Part shown: piece after piece, positions 16,177-24,648 of the stretch
Layout of the letters: the number at the start of each line of letters is the position of its first letter
How positions within the stretch are numbered: position 1 is the stretch's first letter
From: Paenibacillus sp. FSL R5-0341
Lineage (GTDB): Bacteria; Bacillota; Bacilli; Paenibacillales; Paenibacillaceae
Direction of reading: 5' to 3'
DNA length: 64,000 bases
Assembly (NCBI RefSeq): GCF_037975235.1
Contig: NZ_CP150241.1
Location: forward strand, 1,364,001-1,428,000
Notes under the pieces: generated by a model
Seen by the model: only the letters and a program-made list of their open reading frames with translations
The model's database searches: none
What the model was told of the DNA's origin: nothing
Position numbers and translations under genes: made by a program

Positions 16177-16485
16177 ATGGCGGTAGTAACAAAGAGATTA
16201 TTTAAAGCAGTGTCCTCGGTTACTCTGGGTAGCTATTACAGCGTTCCTGTTAATGCGACAACTATGGTCAAGGCAGTTACTTTGTGTAACATAACAAGTG
16301 CCGCAGTAACTTTTAGGTTGAGATTCGGAGGATCATACGTTATTTTTGATCATCAAATAAATGCAAATGACACAGTGACTATACCTTTCTTAGATCAGAT
16401 ATTGACAAGTGGAGAATCAATCGAAATGAGTTGTTCGGCAAATAACGCTATCAGTGTATACATCAGCGGTAAAGAGGTGACGTAA
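16177..16485 (+). CDS. Small beta-rich protein of the fibre module
   Basis: The 102-aa product, starting immediately after the previous stop (TAGATG), reads as a beta-sandwich-like protein (VTFRLRFGGSYVIFDHQINANDTVTIPFLDQ). Similar small proteins are found in fibre or receptor-binding modules, but I do not recognise a named family. Base composition is AT-rich compared with the baseplate genes. Its stop overlaps the next ATG by one base. Confidence 0.55.
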   Translation: MAVVTKRLFKAVSSVTLGSYYSVPVNATTMVKAVTLCNITSAAVTFRLRFGGSYVIFDHQINANDTVTIPFLDQILTSGESIEMSCSANNAISVYISGKEVT

Positions 16486-17027
16486 TGCCAGGGATAGATA
16501 TTTACTCATTGGGTAATTACAGGTTGGATGGTGCGGTATCAGCATCGATCCAAGATGTAACTCCAGCAATAGACAACGTATTAACCTCTATATCTCGTTT
16601 ACAGACGGGAATTGCGTATACGATCGCAACATTTCCAGCAGGAACTAAACTAATATCTATAAACCCTACAATTGTATCTGCAAAAATGGGGTACAAAATA
16701 AATACAGAGGGTCCAGCGTCTATTTATTTGGCTTTAGTTGATGCTGCGAGTGTAGTGTGGCAACTTGCACCGAAAACAACCAACTTGACAGGCGTTTCGC
16801 TGATGTCGGTGCGAATTGCAAACCCATCAACAGAAAGCATGTATTTCATTGGTGATAGACAGGTAGGAATCACCACTACACCTTGGACACCTATTGTTTA
16901 CGCCAAACCAACAGCGTTTAACATGGACACTGCTATGTCTTTGTGTGTGTATGTAGATTCAAATAATTCTCCATCTGCGTCTAACCTTTACGTCGATGTT
17001 AAAAATTTCCGGATTGTAGCGCTGTAA
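16485..17027 (+). CDS. Predicted beta-rich fibre/receptor-binding protein
   Basis: The 180-aa protein is beta-strand rich and low in charge (YTIATFPAGTKLISINPTIVSAKMGY near residue 45; LYVDVKNFRIVAL at the C-terminus). It is translationally coupled to the previous gene. Position at the end of the tail genes and AT-rich sequence suggest a host-recognition component; this is inference and no family is recognised. What follows is a tract of gene remnants. Confidence 0.5.
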   Translation: MPGIDIYSLGNYRLDGAVSASIQDVTPAIDNVLTSISRLQTGIAYTIATFPAGTKLISINPTIVSAKMGYKINTEGPASIYLALVDAASVVWQLAPKTTNLTGVSLMSVRIANPSTESMYFIGDRQVGITTTPWTPIVYAKPTAFNMDTAMSLCVYVDSNNSPSASNLYVDVKNFRIVAL

Positions 17028-17093
17028 AGGGCCGTGCATGCTTTGATCAGATGTGGCACGTCTGAAATGGAGGTGAAGATAGGATGCAAACAG

Positions 17094-17414
17094 GTGAGGA
17101 TCATTTATGATCAAGACGGGGAGATTGTATTCTCATTTGTGCAAGGTGACGGATCGCCGCGAAATGAGATCACGAAATTAGAATAAGTTGACCTGAAATA
17201 TGATGAGATCGACTATAATATTTATCGAATTGTGAAGATCAATCCTGAAACAAAACTCCCCGTGATCGAAAGGATTTTTGCTGAACTAACTCCGGAAGAA
17301 CATATCAAAGAATTGGAAGATCAAGTTGTGTGTCAGCCAATGAGAATACAGGAGGGATTTTGTAATGGTGAACGATGTAGTTGTGCGTATTGCGGCAGAG
17401 AGAATTCTGAATAA
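17094..17414 (+). pseudogene. Disrupted tail-operon gene with internal stop
   Basis: From GTG 17094 the frame reads MRIIYDQDGEIVFSF and onward to an in-frame TAA at 17184-17186. It then continues in the same frame as VDLKYDEIDYNIYRIVKINP and LTPEEHIKELEDQ to 17414. The protein-like text on both sides implies one roughly 85-residue gene broken by a point mutation, with its natural stop also lost. An upstream GGAGGTG (17069-17075) is no longer well placed for the start. Confidence 0.65.
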
Positions 17415-17509
17415 AGGACTATCCTAAGACTGGACAGGTGTACTTGCTTGATGGCATCACCGATGCTGATTATCGGCAAGCAGTCGAGGACTACATTTTA
17501 GAGATTTAA
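17365..17509 (+). pseudogene. Frameshifted XkdX-type small gene
   Basis: AGGAGG (17350-17355) precedes ATG 17365, which encodes MVNDVVVRIAAERILNKGLS and then stops. One frame over, the text resumes as PKTGQVYLLDGITDADYRQ to TAA 17507-17509. Joining the two gives a normal-looking protein of about 47 residues, the kind found near the end of PBSX-like tail operons (XkdX position). A single-base indel near 17420-17427 is the likely lesion. Confidence 0.65.
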
Positions 17510-17512
17510 CAT

Positions 17513-17693
17513 GCGTACCCAAGTGGTGTGCTATTCTCATATCCTCTGGATTCAGTGGACTTTTCATATTTAAGGGGGCGGAGCCCTGTTCAGATGAGGG
17601 AATTTTAACCGGAAAAATCTTGACATATCAGGAGCATACTTACCTGCTGGCACGATGGAAATGACGAGTTCGATGATTATAGATGTAAGCTGA
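17513..17693 (+). pseudogene. Remnant of a further fibre-module gene
   Basis: One frame reads AYPSGVLFSYPLDSVDFSY to a stop at 17606-17608. Another then reads NRKNLDISGAYLPAGTMEM and IIDVS to TGA 17691-17693. Both look like pieces of one coding region with a frameshift near 17600, but no start is visible. Together with the two preceding pseudogenes, this makes 17094-17693 a contiguous tract of decay. Confidence 0.4.
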
Positions 17694-17730
17694 TATGGCA
17701 TACATCTATAAAACCAAAGGAGGTGAAATT

Positions 17731-18228
17731 ATGGAAAGATGGGACACCCTATGGAAATGGGGAATTGCGCTCATGAGCAGCTCAGTAACCTACTTCTTCG
17801 GTGGATGGTCAGGCGTGCTCGGCGTACTACTCGTGTTCGTCATCCTCGACTACCTAACTGGTATCGCGGCGGCGGGCATGAGTGGCAAGCTAGAAAGTAA
17901 TGTCGGCATGTTCGGCATTGCACGAAAGGTATTTATATTTGCAATGGTATCGGTGGCTCATCTGGTGGACGGTGTTCTGGGAGACGGACATTTGTTCAGG
18001 GATGCGGTCGCCTTTTTTTATATCGCAAATGAGTTGTTGTCCATCATTGAAAATGGGGGCAAGTTGGGCGCTCCAATCCCGCCAGTGATTCGGCAAGCCA
18101 TTGAAGTGCTCAAGGGCAAAGGGGGAACCGGGGAACTTCCCGGGAACTTCTCCCCGAGTGCCAAAGACTCTTTTTCACAGGCAGATCCGGATGACAAAGA
18201 TTCACAGACTGAAAATAGTAAGAAGTAA
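17731..18228 (+). CDS. Phage-type holin
   Basis: The 165-aa protein is a small membrane protein with about three hydrophobic segments (roughly residues 8-45, 65-85 and 90-105). It carries the LDYLTGIAAAGMSGKLES signature of the toxin-secretion/phage-lysis holin family found beside PBSX-type endolysins. It forms membrane lesions that release the lysozyme and the tail particles. The C-terminal 40 residues are charged and disordered. AAGGAGGTG before ATG 17731 fixes the start; the open frame reaches 17695 without a ribosome site. Confidence 0.88.
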   Translation: MERWDTLWKWGIALMSSSVTYFFGGWSGVLGVLLVFVILDYLTGIAAAGMSGKLESNVGMFGIARKVFIFAMVSVAHLVDGVLGDGHLFRDAVAFFYIANELLSIIENGGKLGAPIPPVIRQAIEVLKGKGGTGELPGNFSPSAKDSFSQADPDDKDSQTENSKK

Positions 18229-18361
18229 TGCGATTATAGCAAGCTAGCACGTGAAACTACACATAACTCAATACATCAGGGACACGCACACAAGCAACCC
18301 CTGATCCAAATGCATTAACTATATACAAACGGCAATTTGCCGCATAAAGGGTGTGAGAAAC

Positions 18362-19309
18362 ATGCAAACGAGAAGTTCAGGCAACACACAGGGCATTGAC
18401 GTCTCCCGATACCAGGGCAATATTGACTGGGCGAAGGTGAAGGCAAGTGGCATGACATTTGTATTCATCAAGGCAACTGAGGGACAGACATATACCGATC
18501 CGAATTATCAGAAAAATGTAACAGGCGCACTGGCGGCAGGCATGCTGGTGGGTACGTACCACTTCTTCCGGGCGACATCGACCGATGGTGCCAAGGCAGA
18601 AGCGGTACATTATGCCAATACACTTAACAAAGTGGGAGGCGCCAAAGCGCTACAACTGCCACCCGTGATGGACTACGAGAACAACCCTGGCAACCTGAGC
18701 AAAGCGCAGATGAATACAGTTGCCAAAGCTTTTTTAACCGAATTACAACGTCTGACAGGTGTAAAACCGATCATATACACGGGCAATTCATTTGCCGGGA
18801 ATTTTGACACATCACTCAGCTCATATGATCTGTGGATCGCGCGTTACAGCAACACCCGTGTACCGGATGACCAGCCGGCATGGAAGCATTGGACGTTCTG
18901 GCAGTATACGGATTCAGGCAAGGTGAATGGCATTAGCGGCAACGTGGATATGAATGAATTCGAGGGAACAGCGGCACAGCTCAGAGCAAGATACGCAGCA
19001 GCCACTCCGAAACCACCGGAGCCATCCAATCCGACGAATCCAAGTAATCCGAATCCACCAACCGTACCACCGAAAGGGGGCGAACCGATGACAGCCGAAG
19101 AGAAAGCAGCGTTTGATGCGCTCAAATCCCAGGTCGACAAACTGCAGGCGCGTCAGCAAATGGAAGTTCCAGTATGGGCAAAAGCAGCTGTGGATGCAGC
19201 ACTGGCATATGACACCAAAAATCCATTGTTCAGCATCGATAATGGGGCGAGTTATGATTTTTACCGTTTTATTACCGTGATGCATCGCAGAGGTTTGTTT
19301 AAAAAGTGA
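18362..19309 (+). CDS. GH25 lysozyme (endolysin) with Pro-rich linker and C-terminal domain
   Basis: Residues about 10-205 form a glycoside hydrolase family 25 muramidase: GIDVSRYQGNIDW with the early catalytic Asp, FIKATEG, GTYHFFRA, VMDYENN with the acidic pair, and FWQYTDSG. A Pro/Asn/Ser linker (about 215-240) leads to a 73-residue C-terminal domain (VPVWAKAAVDAALAYDTKNP to FYRFITVMHRRGLFKK) that probably anchors to the wall or spans the particle. It lacks a signal peptide, consistent with release through the holin. ATG 18362 follows AAAGGGTG. An internal ribosome site and ATG at 19073-19090 could yield the C-terminal domain alone. Confidence 0.92.
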   Translation: MQTRSSGNTQGIDVSRYQGNIDWAKVKASGMTFVFIKATEGQTYTDPNYQKNVTGALAAGMLVGTYHFFRATSTDGAKAEAVHYANTLNKVGGAKALQLPPVMDYENNPGNLSKAQMNTVAKAFLTELQRLTGVKPIIYTGNSFAGNFDTSLSSYDLWIARYSNTRVPDDQPAWKHWTFWQYTDSGKVNGISGNVDMNEFEGTAAQLRARYAAATPKPPEPSNPTNPSNPNPPTVPPKGGEPMTAEEKAAFDALKSQVDKLQARQQMEVPVWAKAAVDAALAYDTKNPLFSIDNGASYDFYRFITVMHRRGLFKK

Positions 19310-19363
19310 GCTGATTCTTGGCAAATGACAGGTTGATTTTATCTCAATGTGGATGGAATGGAG

Positions 19364-19405
19364 AAGGGACATGGGACGCTTTTTGTCGAACTGTGTTCCT
19401 TTTTT
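19364..19405 (+). terminator. Intrinsic terminator ending the tail/lysis operon
   Basis: AAGGGACA (19364-19371) pairs with TGTGTTCCTT (19392-19401) including one G-T pair. TTTTTT (19400-19405) follows. It lies 55 bases after the lysozyme stop. Confidence 0.6.
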
Positions 19406-20107
19406 GTATTTTGTGTAAGTAATACTAACGCATATAATAAAGTTGAAGACTTATGTCTGTAAATCCCTTGTCTAATTGATTAATGTGATGTAAAGTAAGT
19501 TACACGAAATTGTTTTTCACTACGGTTTATGTACATAATCCTCCTCATCATGACAAAAACATAACATACGAAGTTATTGTAATGTCTCCCTGTTGTACAA
19601 TCCAACATCTCAAGATGACTCGCTCATACGTTTTACACATCCAATCTGCAAGAGAAAGCCACCGTATTAAACAACTTACACGATTCATCAAACAACCTAG
19701 CCTATGTTGAGTTTCTTTCATCCGTAATTTCCATCTACCAACTTAAATTTGCTCTTTCCAGTCCATACCCATTCGCTGTTGCTTATTGACCTAAGTTCAA
19801 ATAAAACGCAACAATCCCATAGATTCATTTCAGAAGATTCGTTTTTGAACCTTTTTCATTTTCTATAAAAGTAATCAACCGACGTCCCTAATCCATTGCA
19901 CGATCTGATATTTATCTGTATTCCATACGTATCCCATGCTGTTTTTGAATTTCATATACATGCCGTACTTTTCCCAGAACTTTAATTCAGGTATCGCAGG
20001 CATCTAAAGCCTTTTATATGATACATAGCACCAAACCGATTGCCAACATTGGAGATCTTTCATGCCAGCATCACACACATTATGAGACAGGGAAGGGTGT
20101 TGTACGT
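19406..20107. other. AT-rich 700-base region without an intact gene
   Basis: The stretch between the lysis operon and the peptide transporter is AT-rich and holds no convincing intact gene on either strand. On the minus strand, ATG 20003 opens a 42-codon Trp/Lys/Tyr-rich reading frame to 19875. Protein-like text then continues in another frame to 19718 with one internal stop, so a decayed minus-strand gene is possible. The promoter of the transporter genes should lie in the right part, but I cannot place it with confidence. Confidence 0.4.
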
Positions 20108-21760
20108 ATGCGAATGAGAAAAAAATGGATGTCCGGTGTTCTGACGATGGCCTTGAGTACCGTATTGGTGTTGTCCGGTTGCTCCAGTAACGAGAGTGGA
20201 GAGGCTACGCCTGCTCCGGCGGAAGGAACCGACCCTCCAACCGAAACGGTAGCACAGGATACGATGATTATGGGGCGTGGTGGGGATTCCGTAGCACTCG
20301 ACCCGGCAATTGTAACCGATGGGGAGTCGCTGAAGATTGGACATCAGGTGTTTGATTCGTTGCTGGACTACAAGGAAGGTGGAACAGAGGTCGTTCCTGG
20401 ACTAGCTGAGAGCTGGGAAATTTCGGCGGATGGGCTCAAGTATGTGTTTAAGCTGAAGTCCGGTGTGAAATTCCATGATGGAACTGACTTCAACGCGGAG
20501 GCTGTTGTGTTCAACTTCAACCGCTGGGGCGATCCGGCGAGTGAATATAAATTTGAAGGAGATTCCTTCGACTATTACGATTCCATGTTTGGTCCAGAGG
20601 ACGGACGTGTGATCAAGGAAGTGAAGGCGACGGACAAGACTACGGTGGAGTTCACATTGAACCAGCCACAAGCGCCTTTCCTGCAAAATATTGCGATGAC
20701 GCCATTCGGCATTGCCAGCCCAACCGCGATTCAGGAGAAAAAAGAAAACTTCAAGAGCGAGCCTGTGGGCACCGGCCCATTTGTATTCAAAGAGTGGAAG
20801 CGTAACGACTCCATCACCCTGGAGAAAAACGTGGATTACTGGAAAGAAGGACTGCCGAAGCTGAACAAAGTGATCGTGCGTTCGATTCCGGATAACACCG
20901 CTCGCTTCAATGCCCTGCAAAACGGCGAGATTGATGTTATGGAAGACCTGAACCCGGACGATCTGTCCATCCTTGAAGGCAACAGCGAGTTGCAGAAGAT
21001 CGAGCGTCCACCGTTCAACGTGGCGTATATCGGCTTTAACTTTAAGAAGAAACCCTTTGATAATGTCAAAGTCAGACAAGCCCTCAATCATGCGGTGAAC
21101 AAGCAGGCCCTTATTGATGCGTTCTTTGCGGGACAAGCTGAGCCTGCTGTTAACCCGATGCCGCCAACGCTGTGGGGGTACAACGATACTATTGAGGATT
21201 ACCCATATGATCTGGAAAAAGCAAAAGCTTTACTAGCCGAGGCTGGCTTCCCTGACGGATTGCCTGAACCGGTAACTTTCTATGCGATGCCGGTATCCCG
21301 TCCGTACATGCCTGATGGCAAGAAGGTGGCGGAAGCAATCCAGGCTGATTTTGAGAAAATTGGTGTGACCACGAACATTGAATCCCCAGAATGGGCGACG
21401 TATCTGGATGATGCCAAAGCCGGGGAAAAAGACGATATCTACATGCTCGGCTGGACGGGTGATAACGGTGACCCGGATAACTTCCTCTACACGTTGCTGG
21501 ACAAAGACGCCATTCCGGGCAACAACCGCAGCTTCTATGTTAACGAAGAGTTGCATGTGTTGCTGACGGATGCGCAGAAAGAAACAGATCAGGAGAAACG
21601 TGCCGAACTGTACAAACAAGCGCAGGTGATTATCAAGGAAGACGCACCGTGGATTCCACTTGTGCACACTACGCCAATTCTGGCGGGTAAATCGAACCTG
21701 AAAGGTTTCGTACCATCCCCGCTGGGCAGCGAATCTTATGCTGGTGCTTACTTCGAATAA
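20108..21760 (+). CDS. Peptide ABC transporter substrate-binding lipoprotein (SBP family 5)
   Basis: The 550-aa lipoprotein has a basic start, a hydrophobic segment and the lipobox LSGC near residue 25, followed by an acidic, Thr/Pro-rich linker. Family-5 solute-binding text follows: LDPAIVTDGESLKIGHQVFDSL near residue 60, GLAESWEISADGLKYVFKLKSGVKFHDG, and FNFKKKPFDNVKVRQALNHAVNKQAL. It binds oligopeptides or dipeptides outside the membrane for the permeases encoded downstream. ATG 20108 has AAGGG 10 bases upstream. A strong hairpin before the permease genes suggests that it is made in excess. Confidence 0.92.
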   Translation: MRMRKKWMSGVLTMALSTVLVLSGCSSNESGEATPAPAEGTDPPTETVAQDTMIMGRGGDSVALDPAIVTDGESLKIGHQVFDSLLDYKEGGTEVVPGLAESWEISADGLKYVFKLKSGVKFHDGTDFNAEAVVFNFNRWGDPASEYKFEGDSFDYYDSMFGPEDGRVIKEVKATDKTTVEFTLNQPQAPFLQNIAMTPFGIASPTAIQEKKENFKSEPVGTGPFVFKEWKRNDSITLEKNVDYWKEGLPKLNKVIVRSIPDNTARFNALQNGEIDVMEDLNPDDLSILEGNSELQKIERPPFNVAYIGFNFKKKPFDNVKVRQALNHAVNKQALIDAFFAGQAEPAVNPMPPTLWGYNDTIEDYPYDLEKAKALLAEAGFPDGLPEPVTFYAMPVSRPYMPDGKKVAEAIQADFEKIGVTTNIESPEWATYLDDAKAGEKDDIYMLGWTGDNGDPDNFLYTLLDKDAIPGNNRSFYVNEELHVLLTDAQKETDQEKRAELYKQAQVIIKEDAPWIPLVHTTPILAGKSNLKGFVPSPLGSESYAGAYFE

Positions 21761-21834
21761 CGCAGAGGTAAACTGAATTTCTATCTCTATCTCTATCTGA
21801 ATATGCATCTAACGTATCAACCATTCTTTCTATC

Positions 21835-21926
21835 AAAGCGCTGGTGAGACGCAATGCTTGGCAGAACCCACATCCGGACGTAACTATCCAAAGCATGCGC
21901 GTCTGCCGGCGCTTTTTATTTTTGCA
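21835..21926 (+). terminator. Two-part attenuator hairpin between binding protein and permeases
   Basis: AAAGCGC-TGG-AGACGC (21835-21852) pairs with GCGTCT-GCC-GGCGCTTT (21899-21916). An inner pairing of ATGCTTGG with CCAAAGCAT is also possible, and T-rich sequence follows. It would terminate part of transcription after the binding-protein gene. A short CTATCT tandem repeat lies just upstream (21780-21797). Confidence 0.7.
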
Positions 21927-21953
21927 CGATATGTCGAAGGCAGGTGAACAGGA

Positions 21954-22958
21954 TTGAACAGCTATATTGTCAAACGTGTGCTTGTGTTGCTGCCCGTGCT
22001 GCTGGGTATGACTCTGATCGTCTTTTCCATCATCCACGCCATTCCGGGTGACCCGGCTGAGACCATACTTGGGCAAAAGGCAACCGAACAATCCAAGCAG
22101 GCCCTTCGTGACCAGCTCGGTCTGGATAAACCCTGGTTTCAGCAATATTTCGCCTACTTGGGCGATTTACTCAAAGGTGACCTGGGAACATCCATCCGTA
22201 CCAAGGTGCCTATTGCCCAGGAAATTGTGCCTTATCTGACAGCAACCCTTGAATTAACGATGGCAAGTATGTTGTTTGCTGTCATTATTGGGGTGAATGC
22301 CGGGATTGTCAGTGCATGGAAGCATAACTCTTGGTTTGATTATTGCTGTATGGTCATTGCTTTGGTGGGGGTATCGATGCCGATCTTTTGGCTCGGTCTG
22401 ATGGAACAATGGCTGTTTGCGAACAAGTTGCAGTGGCTGCCGTCCATTGGACGAATGAATGCACGTGATCCGGTGGAAGCCATTACGGGCTTGTACGTGC
22501 TGGATACGATGATTGCCGGACAATGGAATCAGTTGTGGACCGTAACGAAACATTTGATTCTGCCAAGTGTTGCACTGGGTACGATTCCGATGGCCGTTAT
22601 TGCCCGGATGACCCGTTCCAGCATGCTGGAAGTGATGAGTTCCGATTACATTCGTACAGCGAAGGCGAAGGGACTGGGTCCGTTTTTTGTCGTATATGGA
22701 CATGCGCTCAAAAATGCATTTATTCCCGTGCTTACGGTTATCGGTATCCAGACCGGATCGTTGCTCGGGGGTGCAGTGTTGACCGAAACGATCTTTGCCT
22801 GGCCGGGCGTGGGACGCTATATATATGAAGCGATTAGTTCGCGGGACTATCCAGTGATCCAGAGTGGCATTCTGATCGTGGCATTCTTTTTCGTGGTGAT
22901 TAACCTGATTGTGGACCTGCTCTACGCCGTGTTTGATCCTCGAATTAGTTATAAATAG
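21954..22958 (+). CDS. Peptide ABC transporter permease, DppB/AppB type
   Basis: This 334-aa protein has the DppB-type layout: an N-terminal membrane segment (RVLVLLPVLLGMTLIVFSIIHAIPGDPA), a periplasm-facing loop, then five further segments. An EAA-like ATPase contact motif, RTAKAKGLGPFFVVYGHALKN (about residues 234-254), is present. It starts with TTG 21954, with AGGTGA about 7 bases upstream. It pairs with the next gene to form the translocation pore. Confidence 0.93.
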   Translation: MNSYIVKRVLVLLPVLLGMTLIVFSIIHAIPGDPAETILGQKATEQSKQALRDQLGLDKPWFQQYFAYLGDLLKGDLGTSIRTKVPIAQEIVPYLTATLELTMASMLFAVIIGVNAGIVSAWKHNSWFDYCCMVIALVGVSMPIFWLGLMEQWLFANKLQWLPSIGRMNARDPVEAITGLYVLDTMIAGQWNQLWTVTKHLILPSVALGTIPMAVIARMTRSSMLEVMSSDYIRTAKAKGLGPFFVVYGHALKNAFIPVLTVIGIQTGSLLGGAVLTETIFAWPGVGRYIYEAISSRDYPVIQSGILIVAFFFVVINLIVDLLYAVFDPRISYK

Positions 22959-22999
22959 GGCATTCATCATTCAATCATATCCAGGAAAGGAGACGCCGT

Positions 23000-23899
23000 A
23001 TGGCCAAATTATCGACCAATACTGGACCATCCATTGAAGCTGCAACAGCGAGCACAGCCGGTCCGTGGCGGGAAGCGTGGAGAACGTTCCGGAAAAATCG
23101 GCTTGCGCTTGCAGGCCTGATCATTATCGTGTTTTTTATTCTGTTGGCCTTCCTCGCGCCATACATCGCACCTTACGATTATAAGGAGCAGGTACTGGTG
23201 GATCGGCTCCAGGCCCCTTCGGCAGAGCATTGGTTTGGTACCGATGATCTGGGGCGTGATGTATTTTCCAGAGTGCTTCATGGAGCGCGTATTTCACTGT
23301 GGGTGGGCTTCTTTTCCGTCATTGGTTCCATTATTGCGGGTACGTTGCTTGGTCTGATTGCCGGATTTTATGGAAAATGGGCGGACATGCTCATTTCGCG
23401 TTTATTTGATATTTTGCTCGCATTTCCCGGGATTTTGCTAGCCATCGCCATTGTGGCGATATTGGGCCCGTCGTTGCAAAATGCACTGCTCGCCATCGCC
23501 ATCGTGAACATCCCGACCTACGGAAGATTGGTGCGTTCACGGGTACTCAGCTTGAGACAGGAGGAATTCATTACGTCGGCACGGACACTTGGAGCTGGCA
23601 ACGGGCGAATCTTGTTTCGTCATATCTTGCCCAACAGCCTCACTCCGCTGATTGTGCAGGGTACACTCGGAATTGGGACGGCGATCATCGAGGCCGCTGC
23701 ACTTGGATTTCTGGGCATGGGCGCGCAACCACCCGACCCGGAATGGGGTAAAATGCTGTCGGACTCCCGTCAGTTTATACAAAAAGCACCGTGGACACTA
23801 ATCTTCCCCGGCGTTTCCATTATGTTGACCGTGCTCGGCTTCAACTTAATGGGCGATGGACTGCGCGATACCCTTGATCCGAAAATGGCGAAAAAGTAG
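23000..23899 (+). CDS. Peptide ABC transporter permease, DppC/AppC type
   Basis: The 299-aa protein has an N-terminal OppC-type segment (RTFRKNRLALAGLIIIVFFILLAFLAP) and the HWFGTDDLGRDVFSRVLHGARISL motif near residue 75. The EAA-like loop TSARTLGAGNGRILFRHILPN lies near residue 191. It is the partner of the upstream permease. No ATP-binding subunit follows; a terminator does, so the transporter must borrow ATPases encoded elsewhere. Confidence 0.93.
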   Translation: MAKLSTNTGPSIEAATASTAGPWREAWRTFRKNRLALAGLIIIVFFILLAFLAPYIAPYDYKEQVLVDRLQAPSAEHWFGTDDLGRDVFSRVLHGARISLWVGFFSVIGSIIAGTLLGLIAGFYGKWADMLISRLFDILLAFPGILLAIAIVAILGPSLQNALLAIAIVNIPTYGRLVRSRVLSLRQEEFITSARTLGAGNGRILFRHILPNSLTPLIVQGTLGIGTAIIEAAALGFLGMGAQPPDPEWGKMLSDSRQFIQKAPWTLIFPGVSIMLTVLGFNLMGDGLRDTLDPKMAKK

Positions 23900-23953
23900 A
23901 AGGCTCTGACTTCTGCTCCAACTCTAACTCTAACCGTAAATGTCTTTCCCCAT

Positions 23954-23990
23954 GCCGGTTCGAACTTTGGTTCGAGTCGGCTTTTGTTTT
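23954..23990 (+). terminator. Terminator after the permease genes
   Basis: GCCGGTTCGAAC pairs with GTTCGAGTCGGC around a short T-rich loop, followed by TTTTGTTTT. It lies 55 bases after the stop. Confidence 0.8.
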
Positions 23991-24075
23991 ACTAGCGTGA
24001 TTACGTTAAAATATGGAGACATGTTCCAAAACGAAAAGGTTATTCGATCTTTTTGTTAAAATAACCGCCTTCGTA

Positions 24076-24105
24076 TTGACACCCAATTTTCCCATATGTT
24101 ATATA
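24076..24105 (+). promoter_or_regulatory. Sigma-A promoter upstream of CIRCE and htpG
   Basis: TTGACA (24076-24081) is followed after 17-18 bases by TTATAT/TATATA (24099-24105). The CIRCE operator starts 11 bases downstream, at the expected transcription start, which is the standard arrangement for HrcA-repressed promoters. Confidence 0.8.
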
Positions 24106-24116
24106 AAAGGAAGGGT

Positions 24117-24143
24117 TTAGCACTCCGATCATTAGAGTGCTAA
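24117..24143 (+). promoter_or_regulatory. Perfect CIRCE operator (HrcA binding site)
   Basis: TTAGCACTC, 9 spacer bases, then GAGTGCTAA matches the CIRCE consensus exactly. HrcA binds CIRCE and represses class I heat-shock genes. The first gene downstream is htpG, 505 bases away, with repeat copy 5 in between. The 24144-24337 stretch holds no gene that I can support. Confidence 0.95.
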
Positions 24144-24337
24144 CAGATGATGTTTTTACTACACGACTACATATGGAATGATTCTGTTTTTGATAATAGA
24201 TAAAGTTCACCTTGGGATATGACATGCGCGTGAAGTGGCTAGAAAAGTTTTTCTGAAATCGAAATGTATCTTCTGCTCATGGAGTTTCCCATTTGAAAAT
24301 GTCTCAGCATCATTAAGTTATTTGTCGGAACACCTCG

Positions 24338-24475
24338 GTAGTGAAGGGGACGGAATCGATTCTGTAGAAGCGAAGCGTTCGCCTTTATTCCCGAATTTCT
24401 CCCTTTTTAGAGGGAATCAAAGAAATTTGGGAATAACAGCGATCAAAAGAACGATCCGTAACCGGAACGGCCATT
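24338..24475 (+). repeat. Structured dispersed repeat, copy 5 (variant B), upstream of htpG
   Basis: The core GCGAAGCGTTCGCC and the apical part are shared with the other copies. The middle stem is TTATTCCCGAATTTC/GAAATTTGGGAATAA. The outer stem is ACGGA-TCG-TTCT/AGAACGATCCGT instead of ACAGAA/TTCTGT. Pairing is kept although the sequence differs. The terminal TTGAACTA repeats of variant A are absent. Confidence 0.8.
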
Positions 24476-24648
24476 AGAGAACGACAATAACTGAAGTGCT
24501 GAGTTTGAGAAGGGAATCCCATAATTAGCGGAACAAGCGATTTGAATGTTTTTTAGCATTGTAGCGTTTTGCATGAAAGACTCAAGGATGTACTTTCTAT
24601 TTTCAATCAAATCATTCGATATCCAATTTGAAAGGAGTCCAACCACTC

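Noticed and set aside
4888..19405. Complete integrated prophage with attachment sites
   Set aside because: No integrase, head or replication genes, and I could not find a convincing direct repeat at both ends.
19510..19710. 66-codon plus-strand frame in the AT-rich gap
   Set aside because: No ribosome site and His/Cys-scattered composition typical of random AT-rich sequence.
24235..24477. 80-codon frame spanning the htpG leader and repeat copy 5
   Set aside because: More than half lies within the repeat, it begins without a ribosome site, and the text is not conserved-looking.
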